Source: CAZJHM01 sp964545925
Lineage (GTDB): Archaea > Iainarchaeota > Iainarchaeia > Iainarchaeales > CAZJHM01
Length of the DNA: 13,689 nucleotides
Direction: 5' to 3'
Assembly: GCA_964545925.1 (NCBI GenBank)
Contig: CAZJHM010000019.1
Location: 1 to 13,689 of the forward strand
The notes below the pieces were generated by a model, which ran no database searches, was not told the origin of the DNA, and was given only the letters and a program-made list of their open reading frames with translations. Position numbers and translations under genes: made by a program. Below are positions 1-6,121 of the stretch, piece after piece; position 1 is the first letter of the stretch; each line of letters begins with the position of its first letter.

Positions 1-111
1 TGATGTTCCACTTAGAACCATTAAGACAATTGCTGCGACTAAGATTGCTCCTCCAATAATAAGTAGATATTCTAAGGAGCCTTGGCTTTTTGTAATAAAT
101 GCATAAATAAT
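1..111 (-). CDS. Class III signal peptide (type IV pilin-like) protein, N-terminal fragment
   Basis: On the minus strand the frame reads ...FITKSQGSLEYLLIIGG, then AILVAAIVLMVLSGTS up to the window edge. The Q-G-S-x-E core after a lysine, followed at once by a long hydrophobic helix, is the archaeal class III signal peptide (DUF361) cleaved by a prepilin-peptidase such as EppA/FlaK. The mature protein would be a pilin-like surface or membrane-anchored subunit assembled through its hydrophobic helix. Only about the first 30-37 residues are inside the window. No ATG, GTG or TTG lies in frame just before the motif. In-frame ATT codons start at 111, 108 and 96; an ATG at 104-102 is in the wrong frame by one. 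The coordinates therefore mark the open frame, not a proven start. A TATA-like stretch is centred near 133. Confidence 0.7.
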   Translation of the reverse strand, partial: MIYAFITKSQGSLEYLLIIGGAILVAAIVLMVLSGTS

Positions 112-204
112 ATTCTTTCTTAGATTTAAAAATATAACTAAAATTATTCTTGAATAACAATGATATTTATTTAGTAAAATTAAAGATAAAAAAATAAGAT
201 TAGG

Positions 205-212
205 TTTAAAAG
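205..212 (+). promoter_or_regulatory. TATA box for the 235 hydrolase gene
   Basis: TTTAAAAG centred about 26 nt before the ATG at 235. With the usual archaeal TATA-to-start-site distance, transcription would begin at or next to the A of the start codon, giving a leaderless mRNA. It is followed by GGGTTAGGCAAG. Inference from spacing only. Confidence 0.5.
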
Positions 213-234
213 GGTTAGGCAAGAATAGAATGAT

Positions 235-912
235 ATGGTAAAGCTCACATATATGGGGCACGCAGGTTTTTTTCTTGATTTAGGCTCTACAGCAATTGCA
301 ATTGATCCAATAGTTAATGAACCAAAAGGATTTAAGTTTTGCGAAAAACCAGTTGTGAAATCAAATCTTTTAAACAAAACACAAATGATACTTGTTAGTA
401 ATGAACATCCAGACCATTTTGATAAAGAATTGGTTGAAAGAATTGCTAAAAAAAATAATTCAGCTGTTGTTGCTCCTCCTCCAGTAATTGAACAACTTAA
501 TTTACCAAGAAATGCTCTTTTTACAATGAATTCAAATGGAAGTATTTTTTCAAGAGGTGTGAATGTTCAGGCAATTCCTGCCCATAATCCTCATATTTTT
601 TATCCTTTAACTTATTTGATGAGACATGAGGGAAAAAGTTTTTATCATGCTGGAGATACACAATTAACAGATTTAGTTACAAAAGTAAGAGCAGATTTAT
701 TGATGTTACCAATTGGAGGATGCAAAGGAATGGATATAAATGATGCTGTGAGAGCTACTAAATTAATAAAACCAAAATATGTTGTGCCTATGCATTACAA
801 TACTTTTGATGAAATAAAACAGAATCCAAAAGAAATGGTATATAAGTTGAAAAAAAGCAAAGTTGATTCTGAAATAATGATTTTGAAACCTGGAAAAAGT
901 ATAGATATTTGA
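235..912 (+). CDS. Metallo-beta-lactamase-fold hydrolase, UlaG/UPF0173-like
   Basis: The 225-aa protein has the layout of small UlaG/UPF0173 metal-dependent hydrolases. It has an N-terminal strand with YMGHAGF (residues 6-12), IDP (23-25), the metal loop at 56-61, AHNPH (116-120), HAGDT (138-142, metal-bridging Asp141) and a C-terminal PMHYNTF with His187. Substrates in this family vary and none can be named here. One residue is odd: the normally H-x-H-x-D-H loop reads N-E-H-P-D-H, so the first histidine is Asn56, while His58, Asp60 and His61 are kept. The ATG at 235 is about 26 nt after a TATA box, and an upstream ATG at 230 is immediately closed by TGA. It ends 2 nt before the convergent RNase Z gene. 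The fold is certain, the reaction unknown. Confidence 0.85.
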   Translation: MVKLTYMGHAGFFLDLGSTAIAIDPIVNEPKGFKFCEKPVVKSNLLNKTQMILVSNEHPDHFDKELVERIAKKNNSAVVAPPPVIEQLNLPRNALFTMNSNGSIFSRGVNVQAIPAHNPHIFYPLTYLMRHEGKSFYHAGDTQLTDLVTKVRADLLMLPIGGCKGMDINDAVRATKLIKPKYVVPMHYNTFDEIKQNPKEMVYKLKKSKVDSEIMILKPGKSIDI

Positions 913-914
913 AA

Positions 915-1832
915 CTATTTTAGAATTATTTGTTGCAAATCTTTTGCTAAATAAGAATTTTTAAAATACTGCTTGGCTTCATTTTCTATTTCTTTAGGAT
1001 TTGAATAACGAGGAGAAATGTGAGTGAGATAAAGTTTTTTTATGTTTGATTGGGCTGCTAGTTTAGCAACATCTGCTGCTATTGAATGTTTTGTTTCTTC
1101 TGCTCTTTTTCTATCTTTTTCTATAAAAGAAGATTCATGAATTAAGATATCTGAATCTTTTATTTCTTGTTTATAAGAATCTGAGGAGAAAGTATCTAAG
1201 ATTATGGAAATTTTTCTTCCTTTTTTGGCTTTTTTTGTGTCCAAGACTTGTTCTGGTTTTATTTTTTTTCCATTGTGTTCAATTGTTTCTCCGTTTTGGA
1301 GTTGTTGCCAAAGATAAGAACGAGGAATTTTCAAAGCTTCTGCTTTCTTTGGGTCAAATTCTCCAAGTTTGTCTTTTTCTGTAAATGAATAACCTAAAGT
1401 TGGAGTTGTGTGATCTAAGAGAAAGGCACGAACTGTGAAATCTTGTTTTTGAATAATATCTGTGTCTTTCTTTATCTCTTGTAAATCCAAAGGGAAAGTT
1501 GGTTGCAAATCTGCTAAATCCAAAGTTTGCTGAATTTTTTGTTTTAAATTTCTTGGGCCAAAAATTGTAAGTTCTTCTTGTCTGTTATGGAGAGACATTG
1601 TTGCTAATAAGCCTGCTAAACCTAAGAAATGGTCTAAGTGAAAATGGCTGAAAAATATATATTGAACTCTCATATATGAGATTCCAGAATGAAGCATTTG
1701 TTTTTGGACATTTTCTGCTGTATCTATTAAGAACCATGTTCCATCATAACGAAAGGCTGTGGATGTGAGATGCCTTTGAGTTGTTGGGTTTGAACAAGAG
1801 GTTCCAAGAAAGACTATATCTATTGGTTTCAT
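915..1832 (-). CDS. rnz: Ribonuclease Z (tRNA 3'-end endonuclease)
   Basis: The 305-aa length fits the short form of tRNase Z, which cuts tRNA precursors just after the discriminator base so that CCA can be added. The N-terminus reads FLGTSCSNPT. Metal ligands are present in order: H63-F-H-L-D67-H68, His141 (LDHTTPTLGYSF), Asp213 (ILDTFSS), H232-E-S-S-F, His249 (KHSIAADVAKLA) and His271 (LTHISPRY), the last two being typical of RNase Z. Some positions are divergent: IDTAENVQKQ replaces the usual D-x-x-E-G-T-Q-x-Q, and HFHLDH replaces HxHGDH. Both tRNAs in this window lack encoded CCA, so they need this cut followed by the CCA enzyme encoded at 10064-11380. It is divergent from the lipoprotein gene, and its ATG lies 26 nt from the shared TATA centre. 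Confidence 0.93.
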   Translation of the reverse strand: MKPIDIVFLGTSCSNPTTQRHLTSTAFRYDGTWFLIDTAENVQKQMLHSGISYMRVQYIFFSHFHLDHFLGLAGLLATMSLHNRQEELTIFGPRNLKQKIQQTLDLADLQPTFPLDLQEIKKDTDIIQKQDFTVRAFLLDHTTPTLGYSFTEKDKLGEFDPKKAEALKIPRSYLWQQLQNGETIEHNGKKIKPEQVLDTKKAKKGRKISIILDTFSSDSYKQEIKDSDILIHESSFIEKDRKRAEETKHSIAADVAKLAAQSNIKKLYLTHISPRYSNPKEIENEAKQYFKNSYLAKDLQQIILK

Positions 1833-1853
1833 AATAAATTAAGGTAGGAAAAG

Positions 1854-1862
1854 ATATTTAAA
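1854..1862. promoter_or_regulatory. Shared near-palindromic TATA box for two divergent genes
   Basis: ATATTTAAA, centred at 1858, is the only TATA-like element in the 51-nt gap between rnz and the lipoprotein gene. The A of the rnz start codon (1832) and the A of the lipoprotein start codon (1884) are each 26 nt from its centre. Because the core reads almost the same on both strands, one box could direct two leaderless transcripts in opposite directions. Inference from spacing. Confidence 0.55.
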
Positions 1863-1883
1863 GGAAAAAGAACTAATAGAATT

Positions 1884-2342
1884 ATGAAAAAGATTGTTTT
1901 ATTGATGGTTATGTTAGGGATTTTGCTAAGTGGGTGTATTGAAGGCCCAACTGAAGAAGAACTAAATGAAGAAATTTTTGCTGATGAAACTGATTATTCA
2001 AACCCTGCTTTTGAATATAGTACTGCTGATTGTAGTAGTTATGAAGTTAGTGAAGTAAGAAATGAATGCTATTATGGAAAAGCTATGGATAGTGAAAGTG
2101 ATTATTGTAAATATATAAATAATGAACAAGATAAAAGTAGTTGTTATTATGACTTGGCTTTGTTTGTTTGGAATGTTGAATATTGTGAAAATGTGATTAC
2201 TCCTGAAGAATATTCTGATATTCCTGGATTTTCAAGAGATTTTTGTATAGTAATGTATGTTAAAGACTCTTTGGATATACAAGCATGTAATAGAGTAAAT
2301 AATAGTGAAATGAAAAAAAATTGTTTGAAATATGGGAATTAA
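1884..2342 (+). CDS. Lipoprotein with repeated cysteine pairs
   Basis: This 152-aa protein begins MKKIVLLMVMLGILLSGC, a signal peptide ending in a lipobox with lipidation Cys18. It is therefore probably membrane-anchored on the outer face of the cell membrane. After an acidic linker (EEELNEEIFADETD) the rest is built from cysteines at 50, 62, 75, 87, 101, 121, 135 and 147. These form four pairs with a period of about 25 residues; 'CYY' recurs after the second cysteine of a pair and 'YC' at the next. The pattern suggests short helical repeats held by disulfides. I recognise the style from small secreted proteins of DPANN archaea but no named family, and function is unknown. It shares a TATA box with rnz, and its stop codon overlaps that of the convergent rpoL. 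Confidence 0.75.
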   Translation: MKKIVLLMVMLGILLSGCIEGPTEEELNEEIFADETDYSNPAFEYSTADCSSYEVSEVRNECYYGKAMDSESDYCKYINNEQDKSSCYYDLALFVWNVEYCENVITPEEYSDIPGFSRDFCIVMYVKDSLDIQACNRVNNSEMKKNCLKYGN

Positions 2343-2617
2343 GAACCTAAAGCTTTCTTGAATTCCTTTTTTGTTTCTCCTAGATTTTTCTTTATGTTTT
2401 TTATTGCTTCTTGAAGTGCTGTTTTTGGAGATTTGGAATTTACCTTTATTAAGAAAATTGAGTCTTTATCGGAAGGATGTTCTAAACGATAAGCTACAAA
2501 ATCCACATAAGATAATTTTGCTATTTCATCTTTCAAGATAGAGGGAATTGTGTGCCTCTCATCCATTATTTTGAATTCTAATTCTTTTTTTTCATTTTTA
2601 AGTATTTTTATTTCCAA
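2339..2617 (-). CDS. rpo11: DNA-directed RNA polymerase subunit L (Rpo11)
   Basis: The protein reads MEIKILKNEKKELEFKI, then DERHTIPSILKDEIAKL. The D-E-x-H-T-I/L-P-x-L-L/K signature is characteristic of the archaeal Rpo11/RpoL and eukaryotic Rpb11 subunit. This subunit pairs with Rpo3 to form the polymerase assembly platform. Length (92 aa) is normal. Start choice: the longest open frame starts with GTG at 2626, but that codon lies inside GGTGAT (2627-2622), an evident Shine-Dalgarno sequence. The in-frame TTG at 2617 lies 4 nt beyond it and gives the expected N-terminus, so TTG is preferred. It is the second gene of the csl4-rpo11 operon. Its TAA overlaps the lipoprotein's TAA in the sequence TTAA (2339-2342). 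Confidence 0.93.
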   Translation of the reverse strand: MEIKILKNEKKELEFKIMDERHTIPSILKDEIAKLSYVDFVAYRLEHPSDKDSIFLIKVNSKSPKTALQEAIKNIKKNLGETKKEFKKALGS

Positions 2618-2621
2618 ATAA

Positions 2622-2627
2622 ATCACC
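2622..2627 (-). promoter_or_regulatory. Shine-Dalgarno site deciding a TTG start for rpo11
   Basis: GGTGAT on the minus strand matches the archaeal anti-Shine-Dalgarno sequence ATCACC. It lies 4 nt before the TTG at 2617 and overlaps the competing GTG, which argues against GTG being the start. Confidence 0.65.
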
Positions 2628-2628
2628 T

Positions 2629-3195
2629 TCAGAGTTTGAGGATATAAGAATCATTTGCTATTTTTCTTGTTGCCTCTGCTAGACATTTTTTACATTTTAA
2701 ATGTCTGTTAGATAAGATTAAAGGGGCTTTGCATTCTGAACAATGTGAAAGGATTACTCCTAAGTCTGTTCCTTTAAGTTTTAACTTTAAACCAAACTTA
2801 TCAATTAAATCTATTTTTGCTTTTACTATGTCTCCTTTCTTTAAAAGTTCTCTTAAATCTGAAACATAATCAAAAGAAACATTTGAAACTGGTAAGATTC
2901 CTGAGGAAAACTTGAAAAACTGTCTTGTGTTATTTCTTTTCAAAGCATAGATTTCTATTATTGCATAACTTTCTTTTATTTGAACAATTTTACCATAAAC
3001 AATATCATTTGTTTTTGGTTTTAATATTTTGTTTATTTTTTTTACTCCAACTTTTCTTTCCTTCATGTCTGTTTCTTTTTCTCCAACTGAATCAGAATAA
3101 ATTATTCCTTTTTTTATGAAAGTATTTGCCCCTGGAAGATATTCTTCTTCTTGAGCTAATTCTGAACCAGGAAAAACAGTTTTGTCTTCTTTCAT
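2629..3195 (-). CDS. csl4: Exosome complex RNA-binding protein Csl4
   Basis: The 188-aa protein has the three-part Csl4 layout. An N-terminal domain (about 5-40) contains FPGSELAQEEEYLPGANTF; Csl4 proteins typically start with this P-G-x-x-L-x-x-x-E-E-x-x-P-G pattern. An S1-type RNA-binding domain covers about 62-140 (IVYGKIVQIKESYAIIEI ... GDIVKAKI). A C-terminal zinc ribbon has Cys152-x2-Cys155 and Cys168-x2-Cys171. Csl4 forms part of the RNA-binding cap of the archaeal exosome, which degrades and tails RNA 3'-5'. The S1 core carries a basic insertion (LKRNNTRQFFKF). Its stop is 2 nt from the longest rpo11 frame, so the two genes form an operon, as in other archaea. The ATG follows GTGAT by 3 nt; the TATA box is about 45 nt upstream. 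Confidence 0.93.
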   Translation of the reverse strand: MKEDKTVFPGSELAQEEEYLPGANTFIKKGIIYSDSVGEKETDMKERKVGVKKINKILKPKTNDIVYGKIVQIKESYAIIEIYALKRNNTRQFFKFSSGILPVSNVSFDYVSDLRELLKKGDIVKAKIDLIDKFGLKLKLKGTDLGVILSHCSECKAPLILSNRHLKCKKCLAEATRKIANDSYILKL

Positions 3196-3225
3196 ATAAT
3201 CACTTTTTCTTTTATAGAAGAAGGG

Positions 3226-3247
3226 CTTGGGAAGGTTTTTAAAGGTT
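3226..3247 (-). promoter_or_regulatory. Extended promoter of the csl4-rpo11 operon
   Basis: On the minus strand CCTTTAAAAACC is followed by TTCCCAAG. The TATA centre is about 45 nt before the csl4 ATG, predicting a leader of about 19 nt with a GTGAT Shine-Dalgarno site. The extended sequence closely matches the promoter of the zinc ribbon-EF-1-beta operon at 7158-7180. Confidence 0.5.
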
Positions 3248-3249
3248 GT

Positions 3250-4140
3250 TTATTTCTTTCTGTAGCCAGGAGAAGAAGTAGTATATCTAGGTATATATAC
3301 TCCTATTGTTCCTGATTTAAGAATTTGGGATAAATCAGACAATTTTTCTTTTTCTAGAAGAGAATACAAATCATCTAGATTTTTTCCTCTTGTTCTCCAC
3401 CATAAAAGAAGTTTTGAGGCTGCTTCTAGGAAAAAAGGAGAGTATTTATCGTGTTTAGTAAATATTTCTCTTTTTCTGCTTTTTTCATCTGTTTTCTTAA
3501 ATTCTCTTTCAACTGTCATAAGAATTTCTTTGAGAGCTAATTTTTTTGGAGTTTGTGCTTTTATTTCACATAATCTGAAAAAATCCTGACAAGAAATAGG
3601 AGTGAATCTGAAACTTTTTTCATTTCTTTTATCTGGCTGAATTGATACAGGGGTTGAAATTGGTTTTTTAGGTTGAGGAATTTTTTCTCTAGGTAGATTT
3701 TCTCTTAATGGAGAAAGAGGAGGTTCTATAAAAGAAGAAGACAAAGTAGGAGAGTAAATATTAAAATATTCTTCAATTGTTTTGGGTGAGAAATTTAGAG
3801 ATAAAAGATATTTTTTAAATTCAGATATATTTGGAAATTTTTTTCTTTCTCTTGTTAGGTTTTCCAAAGCAAGAGAAAGTGAATGAGCTTCTGCAAGTGG
3901 CAAATTGATAAAATGATTGATTTTTTCTTCAGGAATTTTCTTTTTTCTTAAAAAGGAGATTAAGAATTTTTTAATTACCTCTTCTTTTGATGGATTTTCA
4001 AAGCTTGCTTTCATTGCTTCTCTTAAAAGAGCATGGGGATTTTGAATTTTATCTAGTTTTGTGTAAATAAAAACAAGTATGCTTTTTCTTGGTTTTAGTT
4101 CCTTTTTTGGTTTTAGTTCATTTTTTGGTTTTTGAGGCAT
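3250..4140 (-). CDS. Unknown 296-aa basic protein, divergent from PCNA
   Basis: I do not recognise a family. The open frame extends to 4401 inside the PCNA gene, but the ATG at 4140 (MPQKPKNELKPKKELKPRKS) lies 26 nt from a TATA box in the intergenic gap, so it is taken as a leaderless start. Residues 1-20 are a Lys/Pro/Glu-rich tail encoded by an 18-nt tandem repeat. Residues 20-130 look helical (LLREAMKASFENPSKEE, FLISFLRKKKIPEEKI). Residues 130-190 are a Pro/Ser-rich linker (SFIEPPLSPLRENLPREK). A compact C-terminal domain (about 190-296) contains SFRFTPISCQDFF, SKLLLWWRTRGKNLDDLY and a YIPRYTTSSPGYRKK tail. No catalytic motif is obvious. The last domain and the basic tails would suit nucleic-acid or protein binding. 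Adjacency to PCNA hints at replication or repair, as inference only. Confidence 0.7.
   Translation of the reverse strand: MPQKPKNELKPKKELKPRKSILVFIYTKLDKIQNPHALLREAMKASFENPSKEEVIKKFLISFLRKKKIPEEKINHFINLPLAEAHSLSLALENLTRERKKFPNISEFKKYLLSLNFSPKTIEEYFNIYSPTLSSSFIEPPLSPLRENLPREKIPQPKKPISTPVSIQPDKRNEKSFRFTPISCQDFFRLCEIKAQTPKKLALKEILMTVEREFKKTDEKSRKREIFTKHDKYSPFFLEAASKLLLWWRTRGKNLDDLYSLLEKEKLSDLSQILKSGTIGVYIPRYTTSSPGYRKK
4091..4132 (-). repeat. 18-nt tandem repeat, about 2.3 copies, within coding sequence
   Basis: Forward-strand units GGTTTTAGTTCCTTTTTT (4091-4108) and GGTTTTAGTTCATTTTTT (4109-4126), followed by a partial third copy. They encode the repeated Lys-Pro-Lys-x-Glu-Leu N-terminal tail of the unknown protein. 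Copy number could vary between strains by slippage. Confidence 0.7.
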
Positions 4141-4161
4141 ACAAATATAATATTGGAAAAG

Positions 4162-4170
4162 TTTAAATAA
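4162..4170 (-). promoter_or_regulatory. TATA box of the unknown gene next to PCNA
   Basis: TTATTTAAA on the minus strand, centred at 4166, is 26 nt before the A of the ATG at 4140. This predicts a leaderless transcript and supports that ATG over the long upstream extension into PCNA. Confidence 0.5.
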
Positions 4171-4180
4171 AGGGGTTAGG

Positions 4181-4188
4181 TTTTTAAG
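4181..4188 (+). promoter_or_regulatory. Likely TATA box for PCNA
   Basis: TTTTTAAG centred about 26 nt before the ATG at 4211, but only about 17 nt before the ATG at 4202. The spacing favours 4211 as a leaderless start. The other box in the gap (4162-4170) could serve instead with a short leader. Confidence 0.4.
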
Positions 4189-4210
4189 GGTTTGTTGGAA
4201 AATGATAGGT

Positions 4211-4948
4211 ATGGAGATGCTAATTGAAAATGCAGAACAATTTAGGAAGATAATTGATTCTATTTCTGTTTTGATAGATGAGGCTGAATTCTGTATTGGA
4301 GAAGAAGGATTAAGTTTAAGGGCTACAGACCCAAGCCAGATATCTATGATTGATTTTTTTATGCCTAAGAATGCTTTTTTAGAGTATAATATTGAAAGCA
4401 CAAAAATAGGAATGGATTTGAGTTATTTATCAAAAATAATGGCAAGAACAAAAGCAGGAGAAAAACTTAAGATAGAGATAAAAGAAGGAAAAAATACAAT
4501 AACTTTTTGTTTTGAGGGAGAATCAAAAAGAAGATTTCAGGTTCCTTTATTGAATATTTCTGGAAGTGAATTGCCTAACCCTAAAATTGAGTTTGATGGA
4601 AAGATAAAGATGGATGGAAACTCAATACAAAATTCATTGAAAGATGCTGGTTTGATAAGTGACCATGTTATTTTTTCAAACGGAAAAGAAGGTTTCAGAA
4701 TATATGCTAGTTCTACTAAAGGAGAATTTGCATATGAGGGAGAAAAAGGAAAAGACATAAGGGAAAATGAAATAAAAGAAGAAGCAAAAAGTATGTTTCC
4801 CTTGAATTATCTTCAAGATATGCTTAAATCTGTCGGAGGAGAAGATGTTGAGATTTCTCTTAAGACAAATGCTCCAATGAAAATAGAATATAATTTAGGG
4901 AAAGCAAGAATAATCTATTTTTTAGCTCCAAGAATTGAAAGCGACTAA
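4211..4948 (+). CDS. pcn: DNA polymerase sliding clamp (PCNA)
   Basis: This is the ring-shaped processivity factor that holds polymerases, ligase, FEN1 and other partners on DNA. The 245-aa sequence shows the PCNA pattern throughout. It has ENAEQFRKIIDSISVLIDEA near the N-terminus, then EEGLSLRATDPSQISMIDF (the canonical G-x-x-x-R-A-x-D-x-x-x-V/I-x-x-x-x-F stretch), the interdomain connector around PLLNISGSELPNPKIEF, and a C-terminal IEYNLGKARIIYFLAPRIE ending typical of the partner-binding face. Three in-frame starts are possible: 4202, 4211 and 4217. The ATG at 4211 is preferred because it is about 26 nt from a TATA box, as in most single genes here; 4202 would add MIG. A single clamp gene of this length suggests a homotrimer. 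It is divergent from an unknown gene. Confidence 0.95.
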   Translation: MEMLIENAEQFRKIIDSISVLIDEAEFCIGEEGLSLRATDPSQISMIDFFMPKNAFLEYNIESTKIGMDLSYLSKIMARTKAGEKLKIEIKEGKNTITFCFEGESKRRFQVPLLNISGSELPNPKIEFDGKIKMDGNSIQNSLKDAGLISDHVIFSNGKEGFRIYASSTKGEFAYEGEKGKDIRENEIKEEAKSMFPLNYLQDMLKSVGGEDVEISLKTNAPMKIEYNLGKARIIYFLAPRIESD

Positions 4949-4969
4949 TTTTTTGTTTTGGAAGAAAAG

Positions 4970-4978
4970 AATTTAAAG
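4970..4978 (+). promoter_or_regulatory. TATA box of the SpoIIM-family gene
   Basis: AATTTAAAG centred about 25 nt before the ATG at 4999, within the 50-nt gap after PCNA. It predicts an independent leaderless transcript rather than read-through from PCNA. Confidence 0.5.
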
Positions 4979-4998
4979 AAAGAAAAGAATAGATAAGT

Positions 4999-5862
4999 AT
5001 GGTTCTTGAAGAGTTTGGATTGCCAAAGAGATGGGCTAATCATCCATTTATGTTATGTGCTATTGTTTTTGTTGTTGTTAGTTTGAGTTTAGGAATTGCA
5101 TTGTATATGGATGAAAAGAACTCAAGTATATTGTCTATTTCTTTTATTGTTATTGCTTTTGTTCCAATGATGCATAATCTTTATTTAAAAGCAGAAAGAG
5201 AAGAAGTAGATGAAGGAGATTTTGTAACAAGATTTTTCTTTAGGCACAAAAGATTGATTGGAGTTTATTTTATGTTATTTGTTTCTATTATTTTTTCTTA
5301 TGGAATCTGGTATTGTATAATGCCTTCTGAACATAGGAGTGTGTTTCAGGAGCAAGATGCTACCTTGGGGATTGTTGCTGATATGAGACAAACAATGACT
5401 GGTAATGCAAGTGTTTCTGTTGGAAGTTGTGGAAAAAATGCTGATTGTTGGAGAGAAATGATATTTTCGCATAATTTTACAGTTATGCTTCTTTTTATTC
5501 TCCTTTCTTTTTTATATGGAGCTGGCGCACTTTATTTAGTTATTTGGAATGCAAGCACTCTTGGAGTTTTGATTGGACAAGAAGTTTTGCGTGAAATGGC
5601 TGGGGGTTTGCATATGGGAATATTACAAGGAATTATTTCTTTCTTGGGATTAATTGGACATGGAATTCCAGAAGCTGGAGCTTACTTCTTAGGTGCTATT
5701 GCAGGGGGAATTTTAAGTGTGGCAATTATTTCTCCTAAATATGGATGGAAAGATTTAAGAATAATAATTGATGATATTGTTTTTGTTTTAATTATTGCTG
5801 TTTTTCTTCTTTGGATTGGGGCAATTATTGAATCAGAAACAATTGTTGCATCTCTTGTTTAA
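4999..5862 (+). CDS. SpoIIM-family (DUF95) integral membrane protein
   Basis: The 287-aa protein has about six hydrophobic segments: roughly 15-37, 43-58, 85-107, 160-183, 205-240 and 257-277. Two conserved SpoIIM/DUF95 signatures are visible. One is an HN...LLSFLYGAGALYLVIWNASTLGV loop (158-190), matching the family's H-N-x(n)-G...T-L-x-x-N pattern. The other is GHGIPEAGAYFLGAIAGG (220-237), matching H-G-x-x-E-x-x-A. In Bacillus SpoIIM works in engulfment with a peptidoglycan hydrolase. Archaea carry many homologues of unknown role, and no sporulation is implied. An external loop between the third and fourth segments holds Cys144 and Cys150, a possible disulfide, and an NAS sequon. Family assignment is good; function is open. 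Confidence 0.85.
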   Translation: MVLEEFGLPKRWANHPFMLCAIVFVVVSLSLGIALYMDEKNSSILSISFIVIAFVPMMHNLYLKAEREEVDEGDFVTRFFFRHKRLIGVYFMLFVSIIFSYGIWYCIMPSEHRSVFQEQDATLGIVADMRQTMTGNASVSVGSCGKNADCWREMIFSHNFTVMLLFILLSFLYGAGALYLVIWNASTLGVLIGQEVLREMAGGLHMGILQGIISFLGLIGHGIPEAGAYFLGAIAGGILSVAIISPKYGWKDLRIIIDDIVFVLIIAVFLLWIGAIIESETIVASLV

Positions 5863-5889
5863 TCTTGGCTCTGTAGAAATCTTTTATAA

Positions 5890-6100
5890 AGAAGGCTAAT
5901 TTTAAAAAAAATAATATAGAAATATATCTTCAATAAAATATAATAACTTTTCTTCAAAATTCTTTCTTTTGGAGGAATATGTCTAAAAAAAATTTCTGGA
6001 TTCTTTGAAGCCAACTTTTTTCAAATTTCTGCTTTTTCTTTTGCTTCTATTTCTTTCTAAAATTTCCTTTGAAAATTCCCTTGAAAACTTTTAGCCTTCT
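5890..6100. repeat. 10-bp inverted repeat bounding a 211-nt segment
   Basis: AGAAGGCTAA at 5890-5899 is the exact reverse complement of TTAGCCTTCT at 6091-6100. The interior is AT-rich and non-coding. It could be a long-range stem or the ends of a small degraded mobile unit. No clear target-site duplication is visible, and chance in AT-rich DNA is possible. Confidence 0.35.
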
Positions 6101-6121
6101 ATACGATACAAGAAAACTTCA

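Noticed and set aside
3395..3425. Possible PCNA-binding (PIP) motif SKLLLWW in the unknown protein
   Set aside because: The conserved Gln is absent (Ala instead) and the segment is internal, not a terminal tail.
4141..4401. N-terminal extension of the unknown minus-strand gene into PCNA
   Set aside because: It is antisense to well-conserved PCNA codons; the ATG at 4140 has a correctly spaced TATA box.
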